Positions 22,888 through 35,019 are shown, counted from the stretch's first letter. The stretch is 64,000 bases of DNA from Ovis canadensis (GCF_042477335.2 NC_091260.1:46271001-46335000); one strand, 5' to 3'. Translations and numbers: made by a program. Notes: a model not told the origin generated them from the sequence alone.

Positions 22888-25035
22888 TGAGCTAGAGGTG
22901 TCCTTTCCCCTCCCTTCCCCCCCCCCCTCATATTTTCCCAAAACTTTGCAATTCTTGACATTTATACAGGAGATATTCAACACACCATTTTGCTGGTCAT
23001 GCGAGGGGCAAGGATCACATATTTTATTGGGGTTATATTTCCCCCAAATAATAGATCCCTGTGATGAAAGTAGGGAGCTTGTGAAAAAAAGATAAACACA
23101 ATTTGCTTTAGTTTTAGACAATGTCAGAAAAACTTATTAAATCATCAGAGAAGGGAGACAAATGCATAACTGCCATCTCGAATACCTGAGAAGTGTCCCT
23201 AAAAAAGTGTAACATATAGGAGTTAACTCTAAGAAGGAGGCTTATTAGAAAAATTCAGTTCTCTGTAAGTTCACTCAGCGTCTGAAATGACTAAAAATAC
23301 AACTCATGAACTGTCACTATTTCCTATAGTATTCGCATTATTTTTCTCCATTGTTTTAGTAAGGTATAATTTATATTTAACAAAATTCCTCTTTTTTTTA
23401 AGTGCTCAGTTCTGCAAATTTTGGCTAACACATGCAGTTGTGTATAACCACCACCCAATCAAGATAAAGAATAATTCTATTATTCCCCTCAAATCCTATA
23501 TCATATATGTTTTCTGATTTTCTACAATTACTGAAAATGTGTTGACAAATCATGAAATCCAGAAGCATAGAAGTTAAGCTATGCATATATATACAAAATA
23601 CATAGATAATTTTCCTAACTGGTAGAGCTATATGTCTGTCAGACTCTGCAACTCTTATCACTATTCTGGGGCACACACACTTAAGATCTGGAGCTATAAA
23701 GCTAAGGAATACACTAACTTACGTAAAGAAGTCTAAGATAGATCCTTTGTCAGGAAAGTGGGACCTGTTAGAGGTGGACCTCAGCTATCTGGTTGTAAAA
23801 ATATAGATTGTTCTTCTTTTTATTCAACACAAACTCTCCTTCATTGTCAATAATTTTAGCCCAGTGTGAGATTTTTCTCCCTTGTATAAACACCGGTCTT
23901 ATTTTATAGGAGAAATCTATTAAAGAAGGTGATTTACAGAACTGTGCTATACTTGTAGAAATGCTTAATTCTACAATTCTGTGATTCTAGCTGTGACTTG
24001 ATCATAAAGTGAGGGATGTGAGTTTTATCAATGAGCCCGGCTATTCTGGACTGAAACCTCACAGAGGAAGAAGGGATGATTAATTGGGCAAGTAAAAATT
24101 TCTTGCTCATGGCATCCTCCAGTTGTGTGTATAGCAAGCATCATTATATTTTAACATGCTGGGAACACTCGACTTGATTGAATGTTAATCAATAAAAATT
24201 CCCTTTAAAAGGATTGCTGCTGTGGGGTCTGCTCTTGTTTCCTGGAGCTGCAGAGACATACTGAGAATTCAAAGTAAAGCATACTGCATAATATTTAATA
24301 AAGTACTAATAAAGTACTCAAGAGGCACTGTCCTTTGTCTTCTAAAAATGCAGTAAAATTTTCTGAAAGTTAGATTTAATATCATGTTATTTTTTCCTCC
24401 TTGAATATTTCCGTTAGATCCAAGGTAGACTGACATGATGGAAGTGATGAAGTGAATTATAGTTATCCACTGGATATCAGAAGAGAAAGAAGATAAGAGA
24501 TTTACAATAAAAATAAAACAAAGGAATTCAAACTCATTCCATTTACAATTAAAGCACACATTTAAGCATGAGGTTATGAAGCCTTGGCAGATGAGTTAAG
24601 CTAGTTTATAGGTATTTAATCAATTCCACGAGGTAGAGTCCCCTGTTGTTGTTTTGTGAATGTAATTTACATTGATATGTAATGTAATATAATTTTCATT
24701 GATAATTATAAGACTAATTTAAAATATTAAAAGAGACCTACATGAATACAGTAAAGCCAGTTCTCTCCCAGACTCCAAATGGTCCATATCAGATTGTGAA
24801 AACTGACCCTAGTATTCATCAACAACCTTACCTGGGACTTCAGGTGGTAGGGGAACAGGACAAAAAGAGAGGAAAGAAAAATGTAGCAAAATGTATTCTT
24901 TTTGTTTTCTTTGGGTGAAGAAATCTAGAGTGTCCTATTGCCTGGCTGAAAGCAACATAGAGCCAACAACTCAAAACAGCATCTTGTTTAAAAGACATAG
25001 ACTGCTGACCAACCAGTGAATTCCTCAATTCATAT
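22888..25035. other. mostly unannotated intergenic stretch
   Basis: A C-run lies at about 22918-22928. An antisense L1 3'-region piece may lie at about 23330-23480 ('agtaaggtataatttatatttaacaaaattc', 'gttgtgtataaccaccacc'). The rest is AT-rich and unique-looking. No gene is seen. Confidence 0.4.
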
Positions 25036-25039
25036 TAAT

Positions 25040-25765
25040 CAATGAGGGTGAAAGATGAGACTGAAAAAAGCAGCCTTGAAACTCAACACGAAAAAACTTA
25101 GATGATGGCATCCGGTCCCATCAGTTTATGGCAAATAGAAGGGGGAAACGTGGAAGTAGTGACAGATTTTATTTTCTGGGTCTCCCAAGTCACTGTGGAT
25201 GGTGACCGCAGCCTGAAATTAAAAGATGCTTGCTCCTTGGAAGAAAAGTTGTGACAAACCTAGACAGTGTATTAAAAAGCAGAGACATCACATTGCTGAC
25301 AAAGACCCGTATAGTCTTTGCTTTGCATAAAAATGCTATGATTTTTCCAGTAGTCATGTACAGATGTGAGAGTTGGACGATAACGAAGTCTGAGCACTGA
25401 AGAATTAATGCTTTTGAACTATGGTGCTAGAAAAGATTCTTGAGAGTTTCTTGGACTGCAGGAAATCAAAACAGTTAATCCAAAAGGAAATCAACCCTGA
25501 GTATTCATTGGAAGCACTGATGCTGAAGTTGAAGCTCCAATATCTTGACCATCTGATGAGAAGAGTTGACTCATTGGAAAATACCCTGATGCTGGGAAAG
25601 ATTGAAGGCAAAAGGAGAAGGGAATGGCAGAGGATGAAATGATTAGATACTATCACTGACTAAATGGACATGAATCTGAGCAAACTCCAGGGGATAGTGG
25701 AGGACAGAGAAGGCTGGCGTGTTGCAGCTCATGGGGTCGCAAGGAGTCAGACAAAACTTGGGGAA
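25040..25765 (+). mobile_element. old BovB 3' part
   Basis: Forward BovB: 'gatggcatccggtcccatcagtttatggcaaatag', 'gtagtcatgtacagatgtgagagttgg', then 'tcatggggtcgcaaggagtcagacaaaactt'. It has decayed far more than the copies at 22 or 62 kb, with stops throughout. It ends in an AACAACAACAAAA tail. Confidence 0.9.
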
Positions 25766-28465
25766 TGAACAACAACAAAATTTATTTTTAGTTCTCATGC
25801 ATTTCTCCCACCCCCAGCACAGACACATATTTTTCTTTCAAAGTTAAAGGCCATCACATAACTGTTTTTCCTCTCCTTAAGAGCTGACTATAGAGTTTGC
25901 TCAAGGATCAGCTCACACGTGTGACAGAACTGAAGGACTGTGGACATGTTTCTGATCTCCCAACAGCAGGGAACAACTTTGTTGAGTTCAGTGAGCAGTT
26001 TTCTCCTGAAAAAAAAAAATCTATTAAACTCAAACTTCTTAGAGGAAGTAATGACCATGTAAAAAGAGATATTTGTTAGCTGACAATATTTACTGAGCTC
26101 CTAATTGACAGTGTCTGCACAGTTTTCTCTAAGCTCTATTCTGCCTGTCTTTGAAGAGGGAAATACAGCTATTAATGATTGTTTTAAAATTTCTCAGAAA
26201 AAAAAAACACATGTATTTGAAGTCTGTTCTGGATACTCATACATTGAAATTTTTGTATGAAATTAAAAAAATAAAAAATAAAATTAAAACAAAAAAAGAA
26301 AGTATCATTTTCTTAATTGTCATGAGTTAAAACTCTGATTACAAAATAGAAGAGAAATGTTTGGTAGAGTAAATACATTTTGAAAAGAATGAAAACTTCA
26401 TTCACTACTCAGCAGTGTATACTAAAATCCAGCACCTTATTTACTACTGTTCAACATCTTTAAAGAGTTCTCTCAGTCTTCTACTTCTGTCTTCCTGTCT
26501 CCTCTCCTGACTCTGATGCTCCTGTACTCCTCTTGGACCCAGCCAGATAACTCAGGATAATCCCTTCATCTCATCCCCTTAACAACACATACATTTGAAA
26601 GGTCCCTTTTGCCATCTAAAATAATATATATACAGGTGTCAGGGATTAGGATGGTGGATAATTTTGGAGGAGCCATGATTCTGTCAACTGCATATGCTAG
26701 TTGCTAAGCTGTTTTTCTTCGGTGACAAACCTACGTTTCCATTTCTTTGATTAAAGATAATGGAACTTTGCAAACTGTGTTTTTGCTTTAGTAACTGGTT
26801 CTATGTTAGGTTATGCCAATAGGGGGCATTAAAGGATATTGGAAGACAAAAAGAAGGGACTGAATTCTTTCTGTGTATCTTGATGCTGTTACTGGCATTG
26901 CGCCAGCAATGGTCCTCACTGGCAATAGCAGATGATGCAGAGCCCAGCCTTTCTCCAGATTCCCAGAATGGACACACTTCCACAGTTAGTCTCATTACCC
27001 TCAGACTACCCACAGAAGCTGGGCAATGACCTCTTGAGTGATTGAAATCTCCACTCATTAGAGCCACTGCTCCAAACATCTGCATTCTCTGATAACCTCA
27101 AATTACTTTATTTGTTTCTCCAACCCTAGAGATGACAGCAGTTTCTTGCAATAATTACCATAGTATTCATTTTTAGACTTTTCAGTTCTCCAACATCTGT
27201 TTAATCATTTCCCTACATTAAAATCTCTTGGTTGGAATACCCAATATACTTTTGATTCCCTGATATATTTGCAGTATACTCAGATTTTCAAACCTCCTAA
27301 CAAATGGGTATAAAATTAAAGAGTGATAATAGCCTTAAAAGAAATGAATAAGAATAGATGTGAGGGAAGACAAATGATCTCAAGTTTGACTGATGCTGAT
27401 TGTTTTGCAGGATACATTATAGTAAAGAAAGAAAAATCTATCTTCCCAACAAAATCGTTTCACAACATTATAAGGTTAACATTTTCTTGTTAATATGAAG
27501 CAACCAAAATTTAAAAGACATTCACGCTGGTTTAGATTTATTTGAAAATGAAAAATCATTTAAAGATAACACAGGATTATTAGAAAGTCTTGATCCATCT
27601 TAAAGCTTAAAATAGGCAAAAAAATGGTTTAGTTTGGCAAGATGAAATTCAATACTTGTATATTTTTAATACCAGTAGTTTAATGGTTCATCTCAGTGAA
27701 GTTACTAATAAAATTTCACAGGCACATATATATTTGTGCACACATGCATGAAAAAGAGAGAGATTCATAAATTATAATGTCTTACAGTCTTGAAACAAGC
27801 TGCCAAAAGAAACAATCCATTTGAATTTCTAGATTGTGTTATAGTGAAACCACAATTTATGACCTCATTCACAATATCATATGTTTTAACATCCTTTAGA
27901 TTACACTCTTGCCAGAGATAAATGCACTTGACATAAAATAGTAATGTTTCAATCATGGAAATGTGATCTTAATCCTGTTTAAATCTGCTTTTTATACTCT
28001 GACATTAATTAGCAATCCAGAGCCCCTTCTAAGCCTCCACACCCAGTCTTTGAAGAGGTTATTTATCAGATAGGAATGATGTTTGTCTAAGAGTGCACTT
28101 CTCTTAATGGACCTAATATCATTATTTTTAAAATATCCAGATCCTGGCCATTCCCCCTCTCTCCCCCACCCTCTGCTCACCTCAATGGCCTGTATAGCTC
28201 TTTGAAGTCATTGAGACACTGGGAGGAGATGAGGTGATATCAATCTAAAAGAAGTCAAAACAATCCAGTGCATATGCAATAAAAAGAAAATACTTTGGGG
28301 GCTGGGGGCTGAAACCTAGAGCCAGTCCCATGGAGGGTTACCATATATAAAGATGGGTTACATGAACACTGGAGTTTAAAGGGAAAAGTATTTCCCAGAA
28401 AGAAAAACTGAAGTGGCGTGTGTATGTATGCATGTTTATGTGTGCATATAGATTAGAAGGTGGAT
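25766..28465. other. mostly unannotated intergenic stretch
   Basis: A-rich low-complexity DNA lies at 26260-26300. An old interspersed repeat of uncertain family is likely at about 26500-26690 ('gtcccttttgccatctaaaataatatatatacaggtgtcagggattagg'). Nothing else is recognised. No gene is seen. Confidence 0.4.
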
Positions 28466-28469
28466 ATAT

Positions 28470-28672
28470 CTTCCTTAGAGCTCAGTCGGTAAAGAAACTG
28501 CCTGCAATGCAGGAGACCTGGGTTCGATTCCTGGGTTGGAAAGATTCTTTGGAGAAGGAAATGACAACCCACTCCAGTATTCTTGCCTGGAGAATCCCAT
28601 GGACAGAGAAGCCTAGCAGGCTACAGTCCATGGGGTTGCAAGAGTCGGACATGATTTAGTGATTAAACCAAA
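28470..28672 (+). mobile_element. Bov-tA SINE
   Basis: The tRNA-Glu head ('gagctcagtcggtaaagaaactgcctgcaatgcagg') and Bov-A body ('gagtcggacatgatttagtgatt') end in an ACCAAACCACCACC tail. Confidence 0.9.
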
Positions 28673-28892
28673 CCACCACCAATATTCTTGCATTCCAATC
28701 TGAGGTCTAGTGCTAGTAGTAAGAGACCCAGGGACTGTAATAGAGGTTCAGCTGTATAGATTATTTCCCACTGGCTGCTGCTTGAGACACTGCCCAACCT
28801 TGAACTGCACTCTCTTCCTTAAAGCTCAGAGCCCCATGGTTAACAGAGTTTTCCTTACCAATAAGAGAGGCTTGTTTACTGAGAATATAATT

Positions 28893-29103
28893 GGGCTTCC
28901 CTGGTGGCTCAGAAGACAAAGAATCTGCCTGCAATGTGGGAGACCTGGGTTTGATCCCTGGGTTGGGAAGATCCCCTAGAGGAGGGGATGGCAACCGACC
29001 CCAGTATTATTGCCTGGAGAGTCCGCATGGACAGAGGAACCTGGTGGGCTACAGTCCATGGGTTCACAAAGAGTGGGACAGGACTGAGAGACTAAGAACA
29101 ACA
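28893..29103 (+). mobile_element. Bov-tA SINE
   Basis: Full-length head ('gggcttccctggtggctcag') and body ending 'gtgggacaggactgagagactaagaacaaca'. Confidence 0.9.
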
Positions 29104-29104
29104 T

Positions 29105-29797
29105 GGTAAGAGAAATTATTCCATTGCCTAAAATATTGACCCACCATAGAAATGACTGGACAGTCTGATACTATGCAATATAAGGGATTCAAAATGTATA
29201 CTAGTTAGAAAAGAAAGGAAAAGTTCTATGGATAAATACTAATTTTAGTTTGAAAATATAGAAGTAAGAACAAAGACTGTCCTTGGAGTTTAAATTCTGG
29301 AGGAATAGTTTCAAACTTGAAAATATCTGGATTCAAAGGAGGAATCAAAAGACAGAAGAGCAAAACCCATTACAAATTAATTTTAAGTTTATAAACCAGA
29401 TTCACAATTCAAAACTATAGGTAAAGCTCTAACTGCCAAGCTTGGTGCTGGGCCTAGACTCCAATAACTTCTTCACCTTAATGTTATAAGACAGTGAGCA
29501 TGGGAAAAATGAAATTATTGAAATAATATTTATTAAGGGACATAAAAAGTTATGGTTGTGGAAAGAAGATTTGAGGATAATTATAGCCAAATGACAAGTC
29601 ATTTTGAATGGTTATTATTAATTTATTCATTGAAAGTTTTGCATTTCTCTGATGACTCAATTGAAAGTTCAAGCCTGCAGAGGGGTCCTTGGGCACTGAT
29701 GGGTTAATGCATTTTAATCCTCATATAAGGATCTAACAGAATCACATACATGTGCCACTTACCCTAGTGTCTACAGGATGTACTAAGGACTCAGCAT
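29105..29797. other. unannotated intergenic stretch
   Basis: AT-rich, unique-looking DNA. No gene or confident repeat is recognised. Confidence 0.45.
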
Positions 29798-29799
29798 GG

Positions 29800-29883
29800 G
29801 TGCATGCTAAGTTGCTTCAGTCATGTCCGAGTTTTTGCAACTCTATGGACTGTAGCCTACCAGGCTCCTCTGTCCATGAGATT
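29800..29883 (-). mobile_element. Bov-A fragment, antisense
   Basis: 'atgctaagttgcttcagtcatgtccgag' to 'gtagcctaccaggctcctctgtccatgag'. Truncated. Confidence 0.8.
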
Positions 29884-29884
29884 A

Positions 29885-31294
29885 ACTGTACCTAACATTG
29901 TTATTGTGTCTGTAGTCTTCTCTGGGAGTGATTTTCAGAGAGTAAATGATAGGGAGCCTGAAACACTGAGTGAAATGTAGTTGATGAAGTTCTCTTTTAA
30001 TTATTGTCAGATGAAGGTATATTTTCCAGCGCTATTTTTTAAAAATTTTAATCATTTTTAAATATTATCTTTCATTCTCTTTTGCCCTGGTATGTGTCTT
30101 TGGAGATTAAACAAAAGTTTACCTCTTGTGTGTGATTTCTGTTGAAATGATATATACTGCCAGAATACCTTAATGAAAAAAGAAAAAAATCAAACCTTAC
30201 TAATAGAGGCAAAACATCTGAATAATTGAAGGAATCACCCCATTTCCATCTGGGTGTTGTATTATATGGTAGTTTTAGGCACAGCTACACAACAGAAAGT
30301 GAAGTGAAGAGGAACAAGCTAATTAGTGTTGTCAAATAAACAAGAATCTAGAGGTGTCAAATTTGGTATCTTCATCCAAATAATCAGTCAAGGTTTTTAC
30401 AGTCATTGTATTAACTGGATAATTTCCAAATTTCATCTAACTTTTGTTTGTCTCTCTTCTTTGCTTTCCCTACTTTTAGCACATAATAGTTTTTACTTTT
30501 CTTCTTCTCTGCTCATTGCTTGCAGTATAGATTATACAGACTCTTCTATAGCCTAGACTTCAAATGGTTAATATTTATCAGTGCTAGATACTTAAAATTA
30601 TCCTGTATTAGTCTGAAACCATTGTGCCATATTACTAATTAGCTGTCCTGACAATATCTACTTCACATTAAAGTTATCTGTATAATTTCTAAATCATTTA
30701 TATTACAATTACTCCTATAACTATTAACTCCAGCAAATGTCCTACCATCAAATCCAACCACTAAATAAGTGGAAGTGGAAATGTGCTTATTTCATATTGC
30801 CTTACTATCATTTCCAATGGGTATTTTGTATAGTTTATTTTAAAATTGTTTTTAACTAGGTGAAGGATTCCCAATCTCCTTTAGAGCAATTGTAATAAAC
30901 TGCAGTCCATTCAAATGCAGACTTTTAAAATGCTGAATTTTCCAAACTCTGTGTCTCTTAGGTATAAACTAGGAGCCACATCTCAGGATATTTTTTTAAT
31001 ATTGGTCAAATAGAATAAGAATGGCATGAATAATCATAATAGATGTATTCTTTTGAATCTTAGTAATAAAATTTAATAGTAAGGAATAATGAGTAATATC
31101 TTGTGGGAAATTATACCAATTGCCATGTGTGAAGAATTTAAGTTTTGTAACTACACAGAGTATATGATAATGCTGGGTTATAATTTCCTTGCTATAAATT
31201 CTTGTAAGTAGAAAGTAACTTACTTCCCTGTTACTAGCCCATGCACACTGGGACATTCTTCTTTAACAGCCTGCAGGTGTCCACATTACTTAGT
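29885..31294. other. unannotated intergenic stretch
   Basis: AT-rich, unique-looking sequence with no gene or confident repeat. Confidence 0.45.
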
Positions 31295-31382
31295 CATAAC
31301 TTTATTCATTTTATTGAAGTATACTTGATTTATAACATTGTGTTAGCTTCTGGTATATAGCAAAGTGATTCAGTTATACATG

Positions 31383-31592
31383 CTACTGCTCAGTCGCTTC
31401 AGTCATGTTCGACTCTTCTGCGACCCTAGGAACTGTAGCCCACCAGTCTCCTCTGTTCATGGGATTCTCTGGGCAAGACTACTGGAGTGGGTAGCTATTC
31501 CCTTCTCCAGGGGGATCTTCCCAACCCAGGAATCAAACCCAGGTCTCCTGTACTGCAGGCAGATTCTTAACCAGCTGAGCCACAAGGGAAGC
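31383..31592 (-). mobile_element. Bov-tA SINE, antisense
   Basis: 'ctcagtcgcttcagtcatgttcgactcttctgcgaccc' to 'taaccagctgagccacaagggaagc'. Inserted into the L1. Confidence 0.9.
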
Positions 31593-31738
31593 AGTAGCAG
31601 AAGAGATGGTTAGATAGCGACACTGACTCAATGAATTTGATCAAACTCAGGGAGATAGTGACCAACAGAGAAGCCTGGCATGTGGCAGTCCATGGGGTTG
31701 CGAAGAGTCAGACACAACTTAGTGACTGAACAACAGTT
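31593..31738 (+). mobile_element. BovB 3' tail
   Basis: 'agatggttagatagcgacactgactcaatg' through 'gcagtccatggggttgcgaagagtcagacacaacttagtgactgaacaac'. It joins the antisense Bov-tA head directly and points the other way. Confidence 0.85.
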
Positions 31739-32005
31739 TATATCTGCTAATCCCAAACTACTAATTTATCCTTACCCCATCTTCCCTCTTTGGTAATCAT
31801 AATATTGCTTTATATGTCTATGAGTCTGTTTCCATTTTGTAAAGTTCATTTGTATATATAAGTGATATCACATTATAATGTCTTTCTCTGTATGATTTGC
31901 TTTACTTAATATGATCATCTCTAGGTCCATTCATGTTGCTACAAGTGGCATTATTTCTCTTTTTTTAAGTGAAGAAGTGATATTTCTTTGTATATAAGAA
32001 TCACA

Positions 32006-32137
32006 GAGAGATGATATGGGGAGAGAGGTGGGAGGGGGGTTCAGGATTAAGAACTCATATACACCCGTGGCAAATTCATGTCAATGTATGGCAAAACCAA
32101 TACAGTATTGTAAAGTAAAATATATATATATATACAA
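32006..32137 (+). mobile_element. short L1 3' end inserted in L1, with target duplication
   Basis: The ruminant L1 tail 'gatatggggagagaggtgggaggg', 'cacccgtggcaaattcatgtcaatgtatggc' and a (TA)n/A-rich end are flanked by the perfect 10-bp repeat AAGAATCACA at 31996-32005 and 32138-32147. It is opposite in direction to the host L1. Confidence 0.9.
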
Positions 32138-33055
32138 AAGAATCACATCTTGTTTATACATTCATCTGTTGATGGACATTTGGGTTGCTTCCATACCTTG
32201 GCTATTGTAAATAGTGCTGCTATGAATATAGAAGTGGATAAATCTTTTTGAATTAGAGATTTTTCCAGATATATGCCCAAGGGTGGGGTTGCTAGATCAT
32301 ATGGGAACTCTATTTTTAGCTTTTAAAGAAATTTTCATATGGCTTTCCATGGTAGCTGCACCAATTTATATTCCTGCCAATAGTATAGGAGGGTTTCCTT
32401 TTCTCCACTCCTTCTCCAGCATTTATTATTTGTAGACATTTTGATGATGGTCATTCTGACTAGTGTGATGTGATACCTCACTGTAGTTTTGATTTGCATT
32501 TCTCTAACAATTAGCTATGTTGGGTATCTTTTCATGTGTCTTTTGATAATATGTATATCTTCTTTGGAGAAATGTCTATTTAGGTCTTTTGCCCATTTTT
32601 AAAATTGGGTTATTTGTTTATTTTGTTGAGTTATATAAACTGTTTGTATATTTTGGAAATTAATTGTCAGTCACATTGTTTGCAAATATTTTCTCCTAGT
32701 CTGTATGTTGTCTTTTGTTTCACTTATGATTTCCTTTGCTATGTAAAAGCTTAAAGGTCTGATTATGTTCCATTGTTTATTTTCAGTTTTATTCTTATTG
32801 CTTTGGGAGGCTGTCCTAAGAAAACACTGTTACTATTCAGAAAATGTTTTGCCTATGTTCTCTTCTAGGAGTTTTATGATGCCATGTCTTACATTTAAGT
32901 CTTTAAGTCATTTTGAATGTATTTTTGGATATGGTGTGAGGGAATGTTGTAATTTCATTGATTTAAATACAGCTGTCAAGTTTTCCCAACACAACTTGCT
33001 GAGACTGTCTTTTCTCCATTGTATATTCATTATATTTTCAGTCATATGTGTGTTC

Positions 33056-33144
33056 CCTTCGGTAGCTCAGCTGGTAGAGCGGAGGACTGTAGATGCCTGT
33101 CTGTGGCCATCCTTAGGTCGCTGGTTCGATTCCGGCTCGAAGGA
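33056..33144 (+). tRNA. tRNA-Tyr (GTA), intron-containing
   Basis: Complete nuclear tRNA-Tyr gene. Acceptor strands CCTTCGG (33056-33062) and TCGAAGG (33137-33143) pair with one G-U at position 7, and the discriminator is A33144. The D stem is GCTC/GAGC, the anticodon stem GAGGA/TCCTT, the anticodon GTA at 33089-33091 and the T arm GCTGG/CCGGC with loop TTCGATT. A 16-nt intron lies after position 37 (33093-33108), the usual place in tRNA-Tyr. Removing it leaves 73 nt. The Pol III A box (TAGCTCAGCTGG, 33063-33074) and B box (GGTTCGATTCC, 33123-33133) match consensus, and T4 at 33151-33154 can terminate. It sits inside a rearranged L1. It is intact by sequence, but expression is unknown. Confidence 0.93.
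33093..33108 (+). other. tRNA-Tyr intron
   Basis: The 16 nt ATGCCTGTCTGTGGCC between anticodon-loop positions 37 and 38. The boundary can slide by one base because A33093 equals A33109. Its presence means the source was a gene or an unspliced precursor, not mature tRNA. Confidence 0.85.
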
Positions 33145-33150
33145 GAAAGG

Positions 33151-33154
33151 TTTT
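33151..33154 (+). terminator. Pol III terminator of tRNA-Tyr
   Basis: TTTT located 7 bases after the discriminator base, a normal distance for a nuclear tRNA gene. Confidence 0.75.
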
Positions 33155-33262
33155 ATATTTATCAATGGAACAGAATACATAGCCCAGAAATAAACCCACA
33201 TGCCTCTAGTCAATTAATCTTTGACAAAGGAGACAAAAATGTACAATGGAGCCACAACTTTA

Positions 33263-34380
33263 AATACTGCATTTTTGAATTTTTATGCAAAATCGAGATT
33301 AGTCTTATGACTCTTTGTGTCTGCAACCCAGCATTATTTACTTTGAGAACTGTGCCATTTTTCAGTGTTCTGATTCCATGGATTTTCTGCCAAACCCATT
33401 AATTTGGAGGTTGCATGTTTACTAATTTTTCTATTTTAGGAAGGTAGCTCCATAATTTCCTCATCCCCCAGCGATATTTGTGTGGGGTGTCCTTTTGGAT
33501 TATATTTCTTAGCTCCTATTCTCTTCTTTGTACTTTAAAAATTAATCACTCAATCTGGGAAATAAGGATCTAGGCATTTGTAGTGTCCTTTCAGAATTTT
33601 TTGTCAGTTGCTATGTGATTTATTATAGATTTAGGCGTTCATCTCTTCTTGGTCCACAACTATCTTTGTTGGGCCAGGAAAGACATTTTGTGTTTGGCTC
33701 CTTAGCCATTTTGTGTTAATGATAGTTTGTCTGTATTTGATATAGTATATATTTTGTAACACTTTCTGTAGGGCATGTAAAGGAAAGTTTATATGCCTGT
33801 TTTTCATACAAGCTGTCAAAGATACTCTGACTCCATATATAGCCATTTAGTGCTCAGTTCAGTTCAGTTCAGTTCAGTCGCTCAGTCGTGTCCAACTCTT
33901 AGTACAAGTATTATATAATTATTAAATAGCATGCATTCTTATATCTTAGAACTATGCTATTTTTTTATAGTGAAATAAATATACTTCAGGTCTTTTATTT
34001 TTTCTTTGCGGGGTGGGGGATGCAGAAAAATTTACATAGTTAATGTATAATCCATCTTGGTTTTCTCTCCACTCATTAAATATTTAACTCCAACGTCCTG
34101 TATAAATTTCAGTTTTAACCATTCTTTCTAAGACCTACAGGTTAACATCTTTAGCTTTTCAATTTATCTTTTTTTTATAGTAACTGTAAAAAAGTCCTTA
34201 TATGTATTTTCAGAGGTATCTGAAAATGTTCTTAGTATTTTGGTCAAATGACATTTCCAAACCATACGTAATAATGAAACGAAATTATATTATTGTCTAT
34301 ATGGGAAGGTAAAAAATATGTCTTGTATAAGTGTGATACATAATAAATAATTTAGTCATCATTTGGTTTTACTTAGTGTA
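33263..34380. other. mostly unannotated intergenic stretch
   Basis: AT-rich DNA with only a tiny BovB tail (listed separately). No gene is seen. Confidence 0.45.
33853..33900 (-). mobile_element. minimal BovB 3' tail, antisense
   Basis: About 48 bp: a CTCAGTTCAGTTCAGTTCAG run followed by 'tcgctcagtcgtgtccaactctt'. This is only the last part of BovB. A short TTAGT occurs on each side. Confidence 0.8.
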
Positions 34381-34657
34381 TGCTACTGCTACTGCTAAGT
34401 CACTTCAGTGGTGTCTGACTCTGTGTGACCTCATAGACGGCAGCCCACCAGGCTCCCCTGTCCCTGGGATTCTCCAGGCAAGAATACTGGAGTGGGTTGC
34501 CATTTCCTTCTCCAATGCATGAAAGTGAAAAGTGAAAGTGAAGTCACTTAGTCGTGTCCGACTCTTGGCGACCCCATGGACTGCAGGCTACCAGGCTCCT
34601 CCATCCATGGGATTTTCCAGGCAAGAGTACTGGAGTGGGGTGCCATTGCCTTCTCCG
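34381..34657 (-). mobile_element. Bov-A2 SINE, antisense
   Basis: Both Bov-A units are present, joined by the 'gcatgaaagtgaaaagtgaaagtgaagtc' linker. It ends 'ggtgccattgccttctcc'. Little diverged. Confidence 0.93.
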
Positions 34658-35019
34658 GGAATAATCATAAGCATCATCAATATAGCATAACAAGGACTAG
34701 TAGGGGTGTTAGTCAATTTTAAATTCACATCGCCAGGATGGCTCAAGTCCCTCCTTGTTCAGGGATCAGAAGATCTATCTCCTGTCTGTTTTGGAGTATA
34801 ATCTTTGTCAAGCTGTGTTGGCTCTTTACAGCTATCTTGAGAAATACTTAGTGTATAGTAGACAAAATGAGGCCTAGGTCTTAGGCTTGACTTTTTAAAT
34901 CAAAGATGTATGCATTTTCATTTGCTTTTTCCAAAATGACTGTTTTGATAAAAAAGAAAAAGTACACAAACTTCAATCCTTCTAAAAGATCTTTAGGCTA
35001 TAAAGAATAAATGCAGTGA

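Larger units (their letters stand above)
31305..33252 (-). mobile_element. L1 LINE with inverted 5' end and embedded tRNA-Tyr
   Basis: From about 31305 to 33050 this is L1 3' UTR and ORF2 in antisense ('attcatctgttgatggacatttgggttgcttcc' at about 32160). From about 33157 to 33252 L1 reads forward ('atcaatggaacagaatac', 'tctttgacaaaggagac'), covering sequence that lies just upstream and overlaps the antisense part. A tRNA-Tyr gene fills the junction. An imperfect direct repeat flanks the whole: CATAACTTTA at 31295-31304 and CACAACTTTA at 33253-33262. It is interrupted by later Bov-tA, BovB and L1 insertions. Confidence 0.8.
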
